From positions 1 through 64,000 of the forward strand of contig NZ_BMMK01000016.1 of the NCBI RefSeq assembly GCF_014645795.1: a DNA stretch of 64,000 bases, read 5' to 3'. The notes below the pieces were generated by a model. The model was not told where the DNA came from and searched no databases. It saw nothing but the letters and a program-made list of their open reading frames with translations. How positions within the stretch are numbered: position 1 is the stretch's first letter; every line of letters begins with the position of its first letter. A program made the translations under genes and the position numbers. The DNA comes from Longimycelium tulufanense. GTDB lineage: Bacteria; Actinomycetota; Actinomycetes; Mycobacteriales; Pseudonocardiaceae. Below are positions 1 to 7,280 of this stretch, piece by piece.

Positions 1-59
1 GTCACAACCCGATCTTGGACACCCTTCGCCTGTCTCCAGGGACCACCCCGACTTCGGAA

Positions 60-926
60 TTACTCGTCTAGTGGCCGGTAACGACTGCAGTGGGCGTAGA
101 AGTCGGCTCGGATACCCACCACGACACGGAGCCGGCTGGCCTGGGCCGTGGCGGCGGTGAGGAGCGCATCCAGGAACTGGGCACGTTCCCGTGGCTCCTG
201 ACAGAGCGTGAAGAGCTCCTCGAACTGGTCGACGACGAATACCAGCTCAACCGGATCTGGGTGATCGGCCAACGCCTGACGCACCAGTCGGTGCAACGCG
301 CGGGGCTCGGTAGCCAGCTCGTCGTTCATCTGGCCCGGCGTGTGGCCGGTGAGACGGGCCAGGTGGATCGCGCATTCCTCCAGCGGACGCGGTCCCGGGG
401 TCATCATCACCGTCGGCCAGGAACACCCGTCGACCAGCGTCTCGGTCCGAACCGCCGGCAACAGGCCGGCTCGGAGCAGCGAGGTCTTGCCCGCACCCGA
501 CGCGCCGACAACCCCGACGAACCGTCCCTGCAGCAGACGACGGACCAGCTGCTCGACCAGCCGCTGCCGACCAAAGAACCGGTCGGCGTCCTCGACCCGG
601 AACGCGCTCAGCCCGACATACGGCGCGTCCCCGGTGTCCTCGACATCGACGACGGGCGTGGCCAGCTCGCTCACCAGTTCCCGCCAGCGCCGTTCCCACT
701 CCCCGACATCCCCCTCGCAGGCGCGCACAAACGCCAATGTCACCATCAGGCTGGGAAGCTTCCTACCGCTGGCCGCCCCGGACAGCGCTGACGCCGACAC
801 ATGCGCACGGGCGGCGAGTTCCCGGTACGACGGACAGCCCACCTTCTCCCGCAACAGCCGCAGATCCCGCGCGAACTGCAGCAATGGGCCGTCGCCTGCA
901 TCCAGTGGGCACTCTCTCCGTGGCAC
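60..926 (-). CDS. truncated HTH-STAND (nSTAND1-type) NTPase
   Basis: The protein has an N-terminal helix-turn-helix (about residues 15-75) of the type that begins many actinomycete nSTAND1/WD40 proteins. It is followed by a P-loop NTPase with Walker A GASGAGKTS at 141-149 and Walker B LVFVVDQFEE at 228-237. Family members normally continue for several hundred residues into a winged-helix region and C-terminal WD40 or TPR repeats. Here the frame stops right after the RADFY segment at residue 288, and the remaining 59 bases of the window, read in the same frame, do not look like a continuation. I read it as a decayed or truncated gene, probably non-functional as a signal-sensing STAND protein. 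The nucleotide-binding core is certain; truncation versus a natural short form is inferred. Confidence 0.72.
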   Translation of the reverse strand: MPRRECPLDAGDGPLLQFARDLRLLREKVGCPSYRELAARAHVSASALSGAASGRKLPSLMVTLAFVRACEGDVGEWERRWRELVSELATPVVDVEDTGDAPYVGLSAFRVEDADRFFGRQRLVEQLVRRLLQGRFVGVVGASGAGKTSLLRAGLLPAVRTETLVDGCSWPTVMMTPGPRPLEECAIHLARLTGHTPGQMNDELATEPRALHRLVRQALADHPDPVELVFVVDQFEELFTLCQEPRERAQFLDALLTAATAQASRLRVVVGIRADFYAHCSRYRPLDE

Positions 927-1154
927 CCCATCACCCCCAGTGGTCCGCAGCGATTGTGCAGACTTTGTTGTTTACCGTCGATCCACCGACCGTGCACAAC
1001 GCCCGACCGCTACACAGTCGGAACGTCGCCCACCAGCCCAACGGTGGCGGGGGCACCACGCCTCCACGGGAAAACGCCGCGATTGCTTCCTTTCAGACCG
1101 GCGGAATGAACACCGCAGTTCGCTATCCGATTGATCGAGAGGTTGTGAGGACGC

Positions 1155-1550
1155 GTGCCGAGGACAAGAACCACAGCCATGTCAGTCGCCTTGTTCGCAT
1201 CACTGGTCTCACTGATCGCCACAGGAGCTCCGGCATCAGCCGACACATCCAGAAGCATGGAACTCTCCTGCACACCGGGCTGGGTGTGCTTGTGGGAGCA
1301 CCCTAACGGAACCGGTGCGCGCATCAGCTGGCGCCCGAGTGAAGGGAACGTCTTCATCGGCGACAAGAACAGGCGCCTGGTAGACCATGTTAGCTCGTTC
1401 ATTGTGAACACAGGGGATGGCGTATGCCTGCAGGACAGCACCATACCCCAAGAAAGGCGGAGGTACCGAATCGGCGAAGAGAGGACAAACTACTACTTGG
1501 AGTTCGGAAACAGGGTTGACCGTATTCGTCCACACGATGAGTGCGTCTGA
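1155..1550 (+). CDS. secreted peptidase inhibitor I36-like protein
   Basis: This small exported protein begins with a Sec signal peptide (Arg-containing n-region, hydrophobic core, APASA cleavage region near residue 29). The mature part has paired cysteines and the pattern CTPGWVCLWEHPNGTGARI, followed by a second Cys-containing half. This is the layout of the peptidase inhibitor I36 / beta-gamma-crystallin-like family that is common in streptomycetes and relatives. The start used is a GTG preceded by GAGAGG/GAGG; an ATG eight codons in (1179) is possible. It stands alone, transcribed away from the truncated STAND gene. Inhibitory activity is inferred from the family only. Confidence 0.7.
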   Translation: MPRTRTTAMSVALFASLVSLIATGAPASADTSRSMELSCTPGWVCLWEHPNGTGARISWRPSEGNVFIGDKNRRLVDHVSSFIVNTGDGVCLQDSTIPQERRRYRIGEERTNYYLEFGNRVDRIRPHDECV

Positions 1551-1635
1551 CATCCGATGGACATTGAGTACACCGCGCCACTTTTGCACTGCTCGCGCCT
1601 GATAGGTGAGTGACGTTCGGGAAGTGAATAAGCCT

Positions 1636-1693
1636 GGAAAGCCTCCCGGGGTTCTGGCAGCGACGGCTGACGTTGGCCCCCGGGAGGCTTTCC
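1636..1693 (+). terminator. 16-bp perfect inverted repeat downstream of the inhibitor gene
   Basis: GGAAAGCCTCCCGGGG (1636-1651) is perfectly complementary to 1678-1693 across a 26-base loop. It lies about 85 bases past the stop of the I36-like gene, so it may act as a factor-independent terminator, although there is no U-tract. It could instead be a leftover end of a mobile element. Confidence 0.5.
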
Positions 1694-1841
1694 GGAAACT
1701 GATGGGCGACTCGTTGACGAACTGGCGGATCGCGAGATCGGACTCCAGTGTCGTGATGTCACGGTTGACAGTGGCCATCGCGAGACCATCCGAGGACGCT
1801 TACCGGCGACATCCTGAACATGATCACCTGTTGGGGCCCTG

Positions 1842-1859
1842 CTCCCGCGAAAGCGGGAG
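1842..1859 (-). terminator. GAAA-tetraloop hairpin after the DUF2637 gene
   Basis: CTCCCGC (1842-1848) and GCGGGAG (1853-1859) pair around a GAAA (GNRA) tetraloop, with further GGG/CCC pairing outside. It lies about 90 bases downstream of the minus-strand DUF2637 gene and is a plausible terminator for it. Confidence 0.45.
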
Positions 1860-1949
1860 GCCCAGTCGTGCAGGGGATACGAGCATGCACCAGTAGTTGC
1901 CGTGGCGGCGGCACGGCGGGTCGGGCTTGGCTGCGCCGCTGCCACTTGA

Positions 1950-2681
1950 TCACGCGGACGGATGTCCCCGCAATGACGACGACTGATCTCCTGCGGCTGG
2001 AAGGTGCCCAGCCACCCGCCACCGTCGCAGGACGCGGCGGCCGTAGTTGTTGGTGCCGGCGATGCGGTCCAGCTCCGCGCCGGTCGGCGTGTGCCCCTTG
2101 GCCCGCTCGGTCTGGTAGTAAGCCCACATCCGTTGCTCGGCCGTCGGCTCCGCCTGCTCCCGAGACCCGGCTGAGATCACCGAGAGCCGGACTGGTCGTG
2201 CGGTCTCGTCATCCGTCTCGGTTGTCCCGGTGGTCTCGTGTCGGGTCTCGGACATGGTCTCGGTGCGGTGGCGTTTGAATGCCCGGTTCAGCAGCTCCAC
2301 CGACAGCAGCAACGCCAACGGAGGGCAGGCCGCAACCGCAATGGGGAACATGCTCAACTCGGGCGCGGCGGCTAAATTGGCACAAAGCGAGAGGGAGACC
2401 CCAAACAGGAAAGACACCCAAGCCGACCACTGACCGGTGGCCCGATTGCGTACGCCCTGTCCAATCTTCCACAGCTCGACCGTGGCGGTCATCAACATGC
2501 CGTCCACGATCAGTGGCCAGATCGCCGCCGTGATCTTGTCCGCGCCGAACCGCAACGCAAACTCGCGCCCGTGGCGGTAAGAGGCGTAGGCGGCGCCGAG
2601 CACGACCAGTGCGACGCCGGCGATCTGTATCCACAGCGCCCGGCTCGGTCGTGGAGTCTGGGCGTTCGGCTCTGTGATCAC
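1950..2681 (-). CDS. DUF2637 membrane protein of mobile-element type (SpdB-like)
   Basis: The N-terminal two thirds carry several hydrophobic helices in the order typical of DUF2637: one after ALWIQIAGVALVVLGAAY, then the ADKITAAIWPLIVDGML region, the WVSFLFGVSLSLCAN region and the MFPIAVAACPPLALLL region. The C-terminal part is soluble, with a helix-turn-helix-like segment around PTGAELDRIAGTNNYGRRVLR. Such proteins accompany replication and transfer genes of actinomycete plasmids and integrative conjugative elements. A GTG at 2681 is chosen as start because it overlaps the stop of the upstream small gene as GTGA. No Rep, Tra or integrase gene is nearby, so this is probably a remnant of an element. 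Exact role unknown. Confidence 0.72.
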   Translation of the reverse strand: MITEPNAQTPRPSRALWIQIAGVALVVLGAAYASYRHGREFALRFGADKITAAIWPLIVDGMLMTATVELWKIGQGVRNRATGQWSAWVSFLFGVSLSLCANLAAAPELSMFPIAVAACPPLALLLSVELLNRAFKRHRTETMSETRHETTGTTETDDETARPVRLSVISAGSREQAEPTAEQRMWAYYQTERAKGHTPTGAELDRIAGTNNYGRRVLRRWRVAGHLPAAGDQSSSLRGHPSA

Positions 2682-2902
2682 CGGAGACCACCACCCACAC
2701 GGCGCCCGGTCGTCACTGGATCGACGCCGGCCGCCTCTACACAGCCCTTGACCTCGGCGAACACCCGGGAGCCGGTCGCCGAGCGGCCGGCCGGAACGGA
2801 CCGGGAACCACAGATGCGCAGGTAGCCACGTTCGCACATGACGCAGGCCAGGCCGTCGCCTGGCGAGGCGGCCGGGTCGATAGTGATCATCGCAGGGGTC
2901 AT
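2678..2902 (-). CDS. small Cys-pair protein of integrative elements
   Basis: A 74-residue protein with a CVMC knuckle at residues 20-23 and a further Cys at 31, followed by a VPAGRSATGSRVFAEVKGC segment. Small proteins with this pattern (GLACVxC...YL...VPxGRSxTGSQVFAC) recur immediately upstream of DUF2637 genes on actinomycete mobile elements. I recognise the pattern but know of no assigned function; the cysteines suggest metal binding. The gene overlaps the DUF2637 start by four bases (GTGA), so the two are translationally coupled. Confidence 0.65.
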   Translation of the reverse strand: MTPAMITIDPAASPGDGLACVMCERGYLRICGSRSVPAGRSATGSRVFAEVKGCVEAAGVDPVTTGRRVGGGLR

Positions 2903-3558
2903 CGGGTACCACCGCCCGCCACCACGCGGCGAGTACCCACCGGCTTGATCCGGATCTCAGGCCCCTCCACAGTGAGGGTGTTCGGGTTATGAAGCGTTAG
3001 GCCCACCGGTTCAGGGGACGTGTGTCCGCGGAAAGCGCGGACCGCGTCGCCCGTTGTGTTTGTCGCGGGGGCCGAGCCCCCGCGGACCCCCACGGTGCGA
3101 GTTCCTTGCGACCCAGCGTGGTTGCTCTGGCACTGGACCAACATCGGTTGGTCCCTACAGGACGTATCAGGCCCACTCGCTCGGCGTGGCGAAGCTCCCG
3201 GGGCCTCACGGCTGGTTGCCGTGGTGGCTTCGGGTTGCGAAACGTCGTCGCCTTTTGGGTTGTGTGTCTGAGGAAAGCGCGAACCACGTCGCCTGCCGGG
3301 CGAAAGCCGCCGAGGTGGGGGAGTGTGGTAGCCGAAGCAAGGATCGGTCTGTCCGGCCCGGACCGGGGCTTTCAGCTCGGTCGGCGAAGAATCGCTATAC
3401 CCGATGTCGCGGGTGTGGGCAAGGGTTTCTTCCACAGTTGTCAGTCGTGCTGCCGAAGGCGACCGAAGCGCCGCTTCCCGGCGGAAACCGCGGCTAGGTT
3501 CGGCTCAGCCGGAGATCATGCGGCGAAAACCACAGATCACTGGGGAGGAAGCTTCCTG
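2903..3558. other. repeat-rich non-coding region upstream of the precursor genes
   Basis: I find no convincing gene in these 650 bases. They contain two copies of an imperfect direct repeat (3021-3051 and 3263-3293), a tight hairpin at 3064-3084 (CGCGGGGGC / GCCCCCGCG, loop CGA) and a good ribosome-binding site at the right end. The promoter for the precursor peptides must lie here. Several frames are open only because of GC bias. Confidence 0.55.
3021..3293. repeat. pair of 31-bp imperfect direct repeats
   Basis: Positions 3021-3051 and 3263-3293 match at 27 of 31 bases (both contain GGAAAGCGCG and CGTCGCC), offset by 242 bases. The function is unknown: it could be an operator pair, recombination traces or duplicated remnants of the adjacent element. 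Confidence 0.55.
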
Positions 3559-3717
3559 ATGCCGACCAACCTGACCGACGAGGACTTCGCCTCGTTCGAT
3601 GTTGAGGAACTGTCCGTTCTGGACGTCGAGGACGCGGTGGCCCTGCCCGAGATGGGCGCCTCGGCCTCGCCGCACTGGTGGTGCTGTTCCTCGTCGTCGT
3701 CCTCGTCCTGCTGCTGA
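3559..3717 (+). CDS. thiopeptide precursor peptide 1
   Basis: A 52-residue peptide with an acidic leader (residues 1-34) rich in Asp/Glu and ending VALPEMGA, then a core SASPHWWCC, seven Ser, and CC (residues 35-52). The leader end closely resembles that of the lactazole precursor (VALPENGA before the core Ser), so I place the cleavage after Ala34; this is inference. Ser35 or Ser37 and one of Ser44-Ser50 would supply the two dehydroalanines that form the pyridine, and the four Cys and remaining Ser would become thiazoles, oxazoles or dehydroalanines. The start ATG has GGGGAGG eight to ten bases upstream. The modification enzymes lie on the opposite strand from 4045 to 17543. Confidence 0.88.
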   Translation: MPTNLTDEDFASFDVEELSVLDVEDAVALPEMGASASPHWWCCSSSSSSSCC

Positions 3718-3750
3718 CGAGTCGCCAACCCTGCCGACCCAGGAGAGACC

Positions 3751-3906
3751 GTGAACAACGTGATCACCGACGAGGACTTCGCCTCGTTCGATGTTGAGGA
3801 ACTGTCCGTTCTGGACGTCAAGGACGCGGTGGCCCTGCCCGAGATGGGCGCGTCGCACAGCAACTGGCTGTGCTGTTCTTCTTCGTCCTCGTCGTCCTGC
3901 TGCTGA
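3751..3906 (+). CDS. thiopeptide precursor peptide 2
   Basis: A 51-residue paralogue of the preceding peptide. The leader is the same apart from the first residues and one Glu-to-Lys change (residue 24). The predicted core is SHSNWLCC, seven Ser, CC (residues 35-51), one residue shorter than core 1 and with HSNWL in place of ASPHWW. It starts at a GTG with AGGAGAG four to ten bases upstream and lies 33 bases after the first stop, so both are on one short transcript ending at the palindrome at 3921-3963. Two different products are expected if the enzymes accept both. Confidence 0.88.
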   Translation: MNNVITDEDFASFDVEELSVLDVKDAVALPEMGASHSNWLCCSSSSSSSCC

Positions 3907-3920
3907 GAAACACCACCCGC

Positions 3921-3963
3921 ATACGTGAGGGCTGGGAACTCGGGGTTCCCAGCCCTCACGTAT
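3921..3963. terminator. bidirectional terminator between precursors and biosynthetic operon
   Basis: A perfect 19-bp stem (3921-3939 pairing with 3945-3963) encloses the 5-base loop TCGGG. It lies 14 bases after the stop of precursor 2 and about 80 bases after the end of the convergent monooxygenase gene. It can therefore stop transcription from both sides. Confidence 0.85.
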
Positions 3964-4044
3964 GTTCAGCGTCAGGATGAGTGACCGCATCTGGCTTCCC
4001 TGCCGTGCGCCCATCCCGTGCGGCACATCCAGATGCGCAAGAAG

Positions 4045-5100
4045 TCAGGCCGTCAGCTTGGGCATCACCTCGGTGGCGAACAGCTCCAGGCTGCGGGCCG
4101 CAACGTCGTAGGGCATACCACCGTAGTCGACCTGCCAGACGATGCTGTCCACCTGCCCGACCTGCTCGATGAACTGCTCGGTGCGCCGCAACACCGACTC
4201 CGGTGAGCCCACGATCGCACTACCGCTGGTGCGCAGGTCACGCGGCGTCAAAGTGCGCAAATAGCGTGACATCCCGGTGTAGGAGGGGTAGTCCCGGGAC
4301 GCCGAGGCGTTCCACGAGTCGGTGGCCGAGGTCCACACCTGGAGGTACCTGGCCAGGTGCGGATCGGCCATGCGCCTGGCGTCGGCGTCGGTCTCGGCGA
4401 CCAGCAGCGGCAGGCTGGCCACCACCCGCGGTCGGGGCGTCGCCGCGCTGGACGGTTCGAAGGCGTCCACATAGGAACGGACCTGCCTGGTATTCATGGC
4501 CAGGCCGCTCGGTGTGATCAACAGGCCGTGTCCCAGCTGCCCGACGCGGACGAAACTCGCGTCGGTCTTCACTGCCGCGACGTAGACGGGTGGGTGCGGT
4601 TGTTGCGTCGGCCTGGGCAGGATCGTGGCGTCGGAGAAGGAGAAGAAGTCGGTCTTCTCCGTCACGTCCTCCTCGGTCCACAGCCGGACCACTGCGGCGA
4701 CGGTGGCCTCGAAACGTTCCCGGCTGCCGTCCATCGGCACCTCGAAAGTCTCGAATTCATAGGGCAGGTAGGCCCTCGCGAAGCCGACGTCCAGCCTGCC
4801 TCCCGAGATGGCGTCCACCATCGAGGCGTAGGAGGCCAGCTTGACGGGGTGGTGGAAGCTGGGCAGTACGCATCCGGTCATCAGCCGGACCCGTTCGGTC
4901 CGTGCGGCCACCGCCGCCAGGAACGTCAGTGGGCTCGGGCAGTACCCGCCGTAGGGGTGCAGGTAGTGCTCGGTCATCTTGACGTGGCTGTAGCCGAGCC
5001 GGTCGGCCAGCCGGGACATCGCGAACACGTCACGGTAGTAGTCCGCACCGGTGTGCGTGCTCGGGTCGACGTCAGGCAACAGAGAAATCCCGAACTCCAT
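4045..5100 (-). CDS. luciferase-like flavin-dependent monooxygenase
   Basis: A 351-residue protein of the bacterial luciferase-like (LLM class) family. It opens with MEFGISLLPDVDP and continues with SRLADRLGYSHVKMTEHY, the LMTGCVLPSFHHPVKLA segment, and SGGRLDVGFARAYLP, all typical of the TIM-barrel flavin fold. These enzymes use FMNH2 or F420. The subgroup resembles the stand-alone LLMs found in NRPS/PKS clusters. It is the last gene of the thiopeptide operon, 11 bases after the cupin gene, so it probably oxidises the maturing peptide (for example hydroxylation or oxidative chemistry on the Trp/His part or at the C-terminus). Substrate and cofactor are not deducible from the sequence. Confidence 0.8.
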   Translation of the reverse strand: MEFGISLLPDVDPSTHTGADYYRDVFAMSRLADRLGYSHVKMTEHYLHPYGGYCPSPLTFLAAVAARTERVRLMTGCVLPSFHHPVKLASYASMVDAISGGRLDVGFARAYLPYEFETFEVPMDGSRERFEATVAAVVRLWTEEDVTEKTDFFSFSDATILPRPTQQPHPPVYVAAVKTDASFVRVGQLGHGLLITPSGLAMNTRQVRSYVDAFEPSSAATPRPRVVASLPLLVAETDADARRMADPHLARYLQVWTSATDSWNASASRDYPSYTGMSRYLRTLTPRDLRTSGSAIVGSPESVLRRTEQFIEQVGQVDSIVWQVDYGGMPYDVAARSLELFATEVMPKLTA

Positions 5101-5111
5101 TGTCTTGCCAC

Positions 5112-6344
5112 CTAGTCCTTCTCGCTGTTGCCGTGTTCGTTCGTGACGGGCTCGATGACGCCCTCGCGGTGCAACCTGCGCAGTACGGCCGCCCTGCTCG
5201 GGTCGTCCGCCAGCCAGGTCAGGTCCGCAGCCCTACAGCGGCGAGACGCCAGCAGTTGACGCAATCCCGGTTCGATCCGGGCGGGCACCCGTACATCCCG
5301 GCCTGGCATGCGCAACACCGCGGCGTCCCCGTGCAGGTCAATGCCAAGTACACCCTCGGACCTGACCCGGAACTCGGCGGTGAGATAGTCCGGGTCGGCC
5401 AGCACGGCCGTGACGGGCTGCCGGGCCGGTGGCGCGAACATCGCCAACGCCGAGGACCGGATCGCGGCCGCGATGTCGGTCAGGTCGGTCTCCTGGAGCC
5501 AGGCCACCGCCTCCGCCCGGATCTCGGCCAGTTCCGCCAGCGCTGCGTCGGCATCGGCCGTGAAGGCTGCCGGCAGTGCTTCCTTCAGCGCCGACGCCCG
5601 TCCGGCCCGTGCTGCCAGCTCGGTAAAGGCCCAGTACCGCGTCAGCGTGTACAGGGTGATCGTGATGTGCAGCGAGGTCACCTCGCGCGTGCGTGCCGCG
5701 TGAATCCACCCGCGAGGCAACCACAGACTGTCGCCCGGCCGCAGCGTGAGCTCACCCCAGGCAGGGGTGCCCGGCGCCACCAATTCGGCTCGACCCGAGC
5801 CCGACCGGATCCGCTCCCAACTCTCGTGTGGCAATGGTGCCTCGACAACGGGCTCGTGCAGCACCCAGTCCTTCTCACCCTCGATCTGGAGGATGAAGAC
5901 GTCCTGCACGTCGTAGTGCAGGTGGAAGCCCTGTGCCTTGGGTGGGGTGAGGTAGCCGTTCGCGTGAACCGGGTGGCCGAGGTCTCGCGCCAAGGTGCGG
6001 CAGAAGTCCCCGAGCGGTCGCCAGTACTCCTGAAGTCCCTGCATGACCAGTGTGGCGCCGCGCTCCAGCAGGTCCGCCATCCTGCCGGTGTCGGGTACGT
6101 CCGGGTACAGCAAGCTCGCCCGGCTGTAGTCGGGCTCGGCGAGCACCTCACCGTCGGCAACCATCCGGAAGGCGGGCCTGCGCAACGCCTGTCCGGACAA
6201 CATCTCGTCCAACGCGGCAAGGGAAAGCAGGTCGGTGAACTTGCCTTCGCTGCGCCAGAGGGTGGGCTCGCGCGGCCATGTCCGGGTAAACGTTTCGGTG
6301 TCGGTCACCAGACGCCCGAGTGCGGAAAAGACCGGTTCGGCCAT
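5112..6344 (-). CDS. JmjC/cupin-type Fe(II)/2-oxoglutarate oxygenase
   Basis: A 410-residue cupin_4/JmjC-like protein. The double-stranded beta-helix is visible at residues 134-230: TPPKAQGFHLHYDVQDVFIL contains the HxD iron ligands (His143, Asp145), followed by a GEKDW segment, LRPGDSLWLPRGWIH, and a distal histidine (His215 or His226). The family includes ribosomal oxygenases (YcfD/RoxA type) that hydroxylate ribosomal proteins. In this operon the target is more likely the peptide, but a ribosome-modifying self-protection role cannot be excluded. The ATG at 6344 overlaps the previous stop as TGATG; a GTG one codon earlier is possible. Confidence 0.8.
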   Translation of the reverse strand: MAEPVFSALGRLVTDTETFTRTWPREPTLWRSEGKFTDLLSLAALDEMLSGQALRRPAFRMVADGEVLAEPDYSRASLLYPDVPDTGRMADLLERGATLVMQGLQEYWRPLGDFCRTLARDLGHPVHANGYLTPPKAQGFHLHYDVQDVFILQIEGEKDWVLHEPVVEAPLPHESWERIRSGSGRAELVAPGTPAWGELTLRPGDSLWLPRGWIHAARTREVTSLHITITLYTLTRYWAFTELAARAGRASALKEALPAAFTADADAALAELAEIRAEAVAWLQETDLTDIAAAIRSSALAMFAPPARQPVTAVLADPDYLTAEFRVRSEGVLGIDLHGDAAVLRMPGRDVRVPARIEPGLRQLLASRRCRAADLTWLADDPSRAAVLRRLHREGVIEPVTNEHGNSEKD

Positions 6345-7270
6345 CACCGGCTCCTCTCGGTCTCAGCGGCTTCCAGCAGTTCGGCGAGCACGATGTGCAG
6401 GAAGAACTCCTCCGCGACGCTCATGCCCAACCGGTTGCAGAACATGTGGAGGTGCGAGAACAGGATTCGTTCGGACCTCGGCTGTGCCCGCGTGTCGTGT
6501 TCCGACACCGATTGCCAGTAGGGCCATGCTTCGGCCAGCTCGCGTCCCCATGCGGCGACCGGGCCGGTGGTGATCGGCTCGGCAAGGTGCGGTGCGGTCG
6601 CCACCAGCCGGGCCGCTCGCTCGCCGGCCGTGTTGACCAATGCATCGAGCTCGGCCTGCGACCTTCCGGCTCTGTGCAGCCAGCTCAGCCAGGAGTTGGC
6701 CGCTGCCCGGCAGCAGGCGATGCGTGCGGCCGGGTCCCCGATGACGTCCAACGCTGTCGCCAAGGAGCGCAAGGCAAAGCCGGTTTGAGCGTGTGAGGTC
6801 GGCTCGCGCTGCAGGAAGGCCAGCACAAGTCGGCTGGATGTGACGAACAGTCGCTCTGACAGCGGGATGAGCGCCTCACCGCCGTAGCGGTTGAACTCGG
6901 GCACATAGACCGCCCGGTACAGACCGGGAGCACGGAGCCTGCCCGGCTCGATCGTCGTACCTTCCTCCCCGGCCTGGCCCATTCCTGCCGCGTACGCCTC
7001 GTAAGTAGCGGCGTCCAGCGTGGTCTCCCCAGCGGCGAGCTGGTTCACGGCTGCCAGCCGCTTCCTCATTTCCGCGTCGATCTGGCCCGCTGACCTTGCG
7101 TCCAGGTCACCGATCCGGACCCGCAGGTGCGGCCCACCCTGCCAGTAACGCAGGAAGAACCAGTGCTGGCAACCCTCGACAGCCGGAGCCACCACCTCGC
7201 GCAGCGCCCGAACGTGCATTTCCGGGGTCGGTGCGGCCAGGTGCAGTTGCCACGCGGTCCACTCCCTCAC
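6344..7270 (-). CDS. thiopeptide dehydratase, glutamate-elimination protein (SpaB_C family)
   Basis: A 308-residue stand-alone version of the LanB C-terminal (SpaB_C, 'thiopeptide-type bacteriocin biosynthesis') domain. Diagnostic stretches are WFFLRYWQGGPHLRVRI near residue 40, the YVPEFNRYGG segment near residue 130, and FSHLHMFCNRLGMS near the C-terminus. In split LanB systems such as TbtB/TbtC this protein removes glutamate from glutamylated Ser to give dehydroalanine. Its partner is the large LanB at 12258-14783. It starts ten bases after the dehydrogenase stop. Confidence 0.85.
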   Translation of the reverse strand: MREWTAWQLHLAAPTPEMHVRALREVVAPAVEGCQHWFFLRYWQGGPHLRVRIGDLDARSAGQIDAEMRKRLAAVNQLAAGETTLDAATYEAYAAGMGQAGEEGTTIEPGRLRAPGLYRAVYVPEFNRYGGEALIPLSERLFVTSSRLVLAFLQREPTSHAQTGFALRSLATALDVIGDPAARIACCRAAANSWLSWLHRAGRSQAELDALVNTAGERAARLVATAPHLAEPITTGPVAAWGRELAEAWPYWQSVSEHDTRAQPRSERILFSHLHMFCNRLGMSVAEEFFLHIVLAELLEAAETERSR

Positions 7271-7280
7271 GGCGCACCCC

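Larger units (their letters stand above)
1551..1949. other. intergenic stretch with two hairpins
   Basis: No gene is supportable here. A minus-strand reading of about 34 codons near 1677-1778 has protein-like composition but no recognisable relatives and ends without a domain. It may be a relic. The stretch contains the hairpins at 1636-1693 and 1842-1859, listed separately. Confidence 0.5.

Noticed and set aside
3022-3558. N-terminal extension of precursor 1
   Set aside because: The frame is open, but the ATG at 3559 has a strong ribosome-binding site, yields a leader of normal size, and matches the paralogue.
3688-3714. TCN/TGC repeats at the end of the precursors as a microsatellite or CRISPR-like repeat
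   Set aside because: They encode the Ser7-CC tail of the precursor cores, with synonymous codon differences between the two genes. This is coding sequence, not an array.
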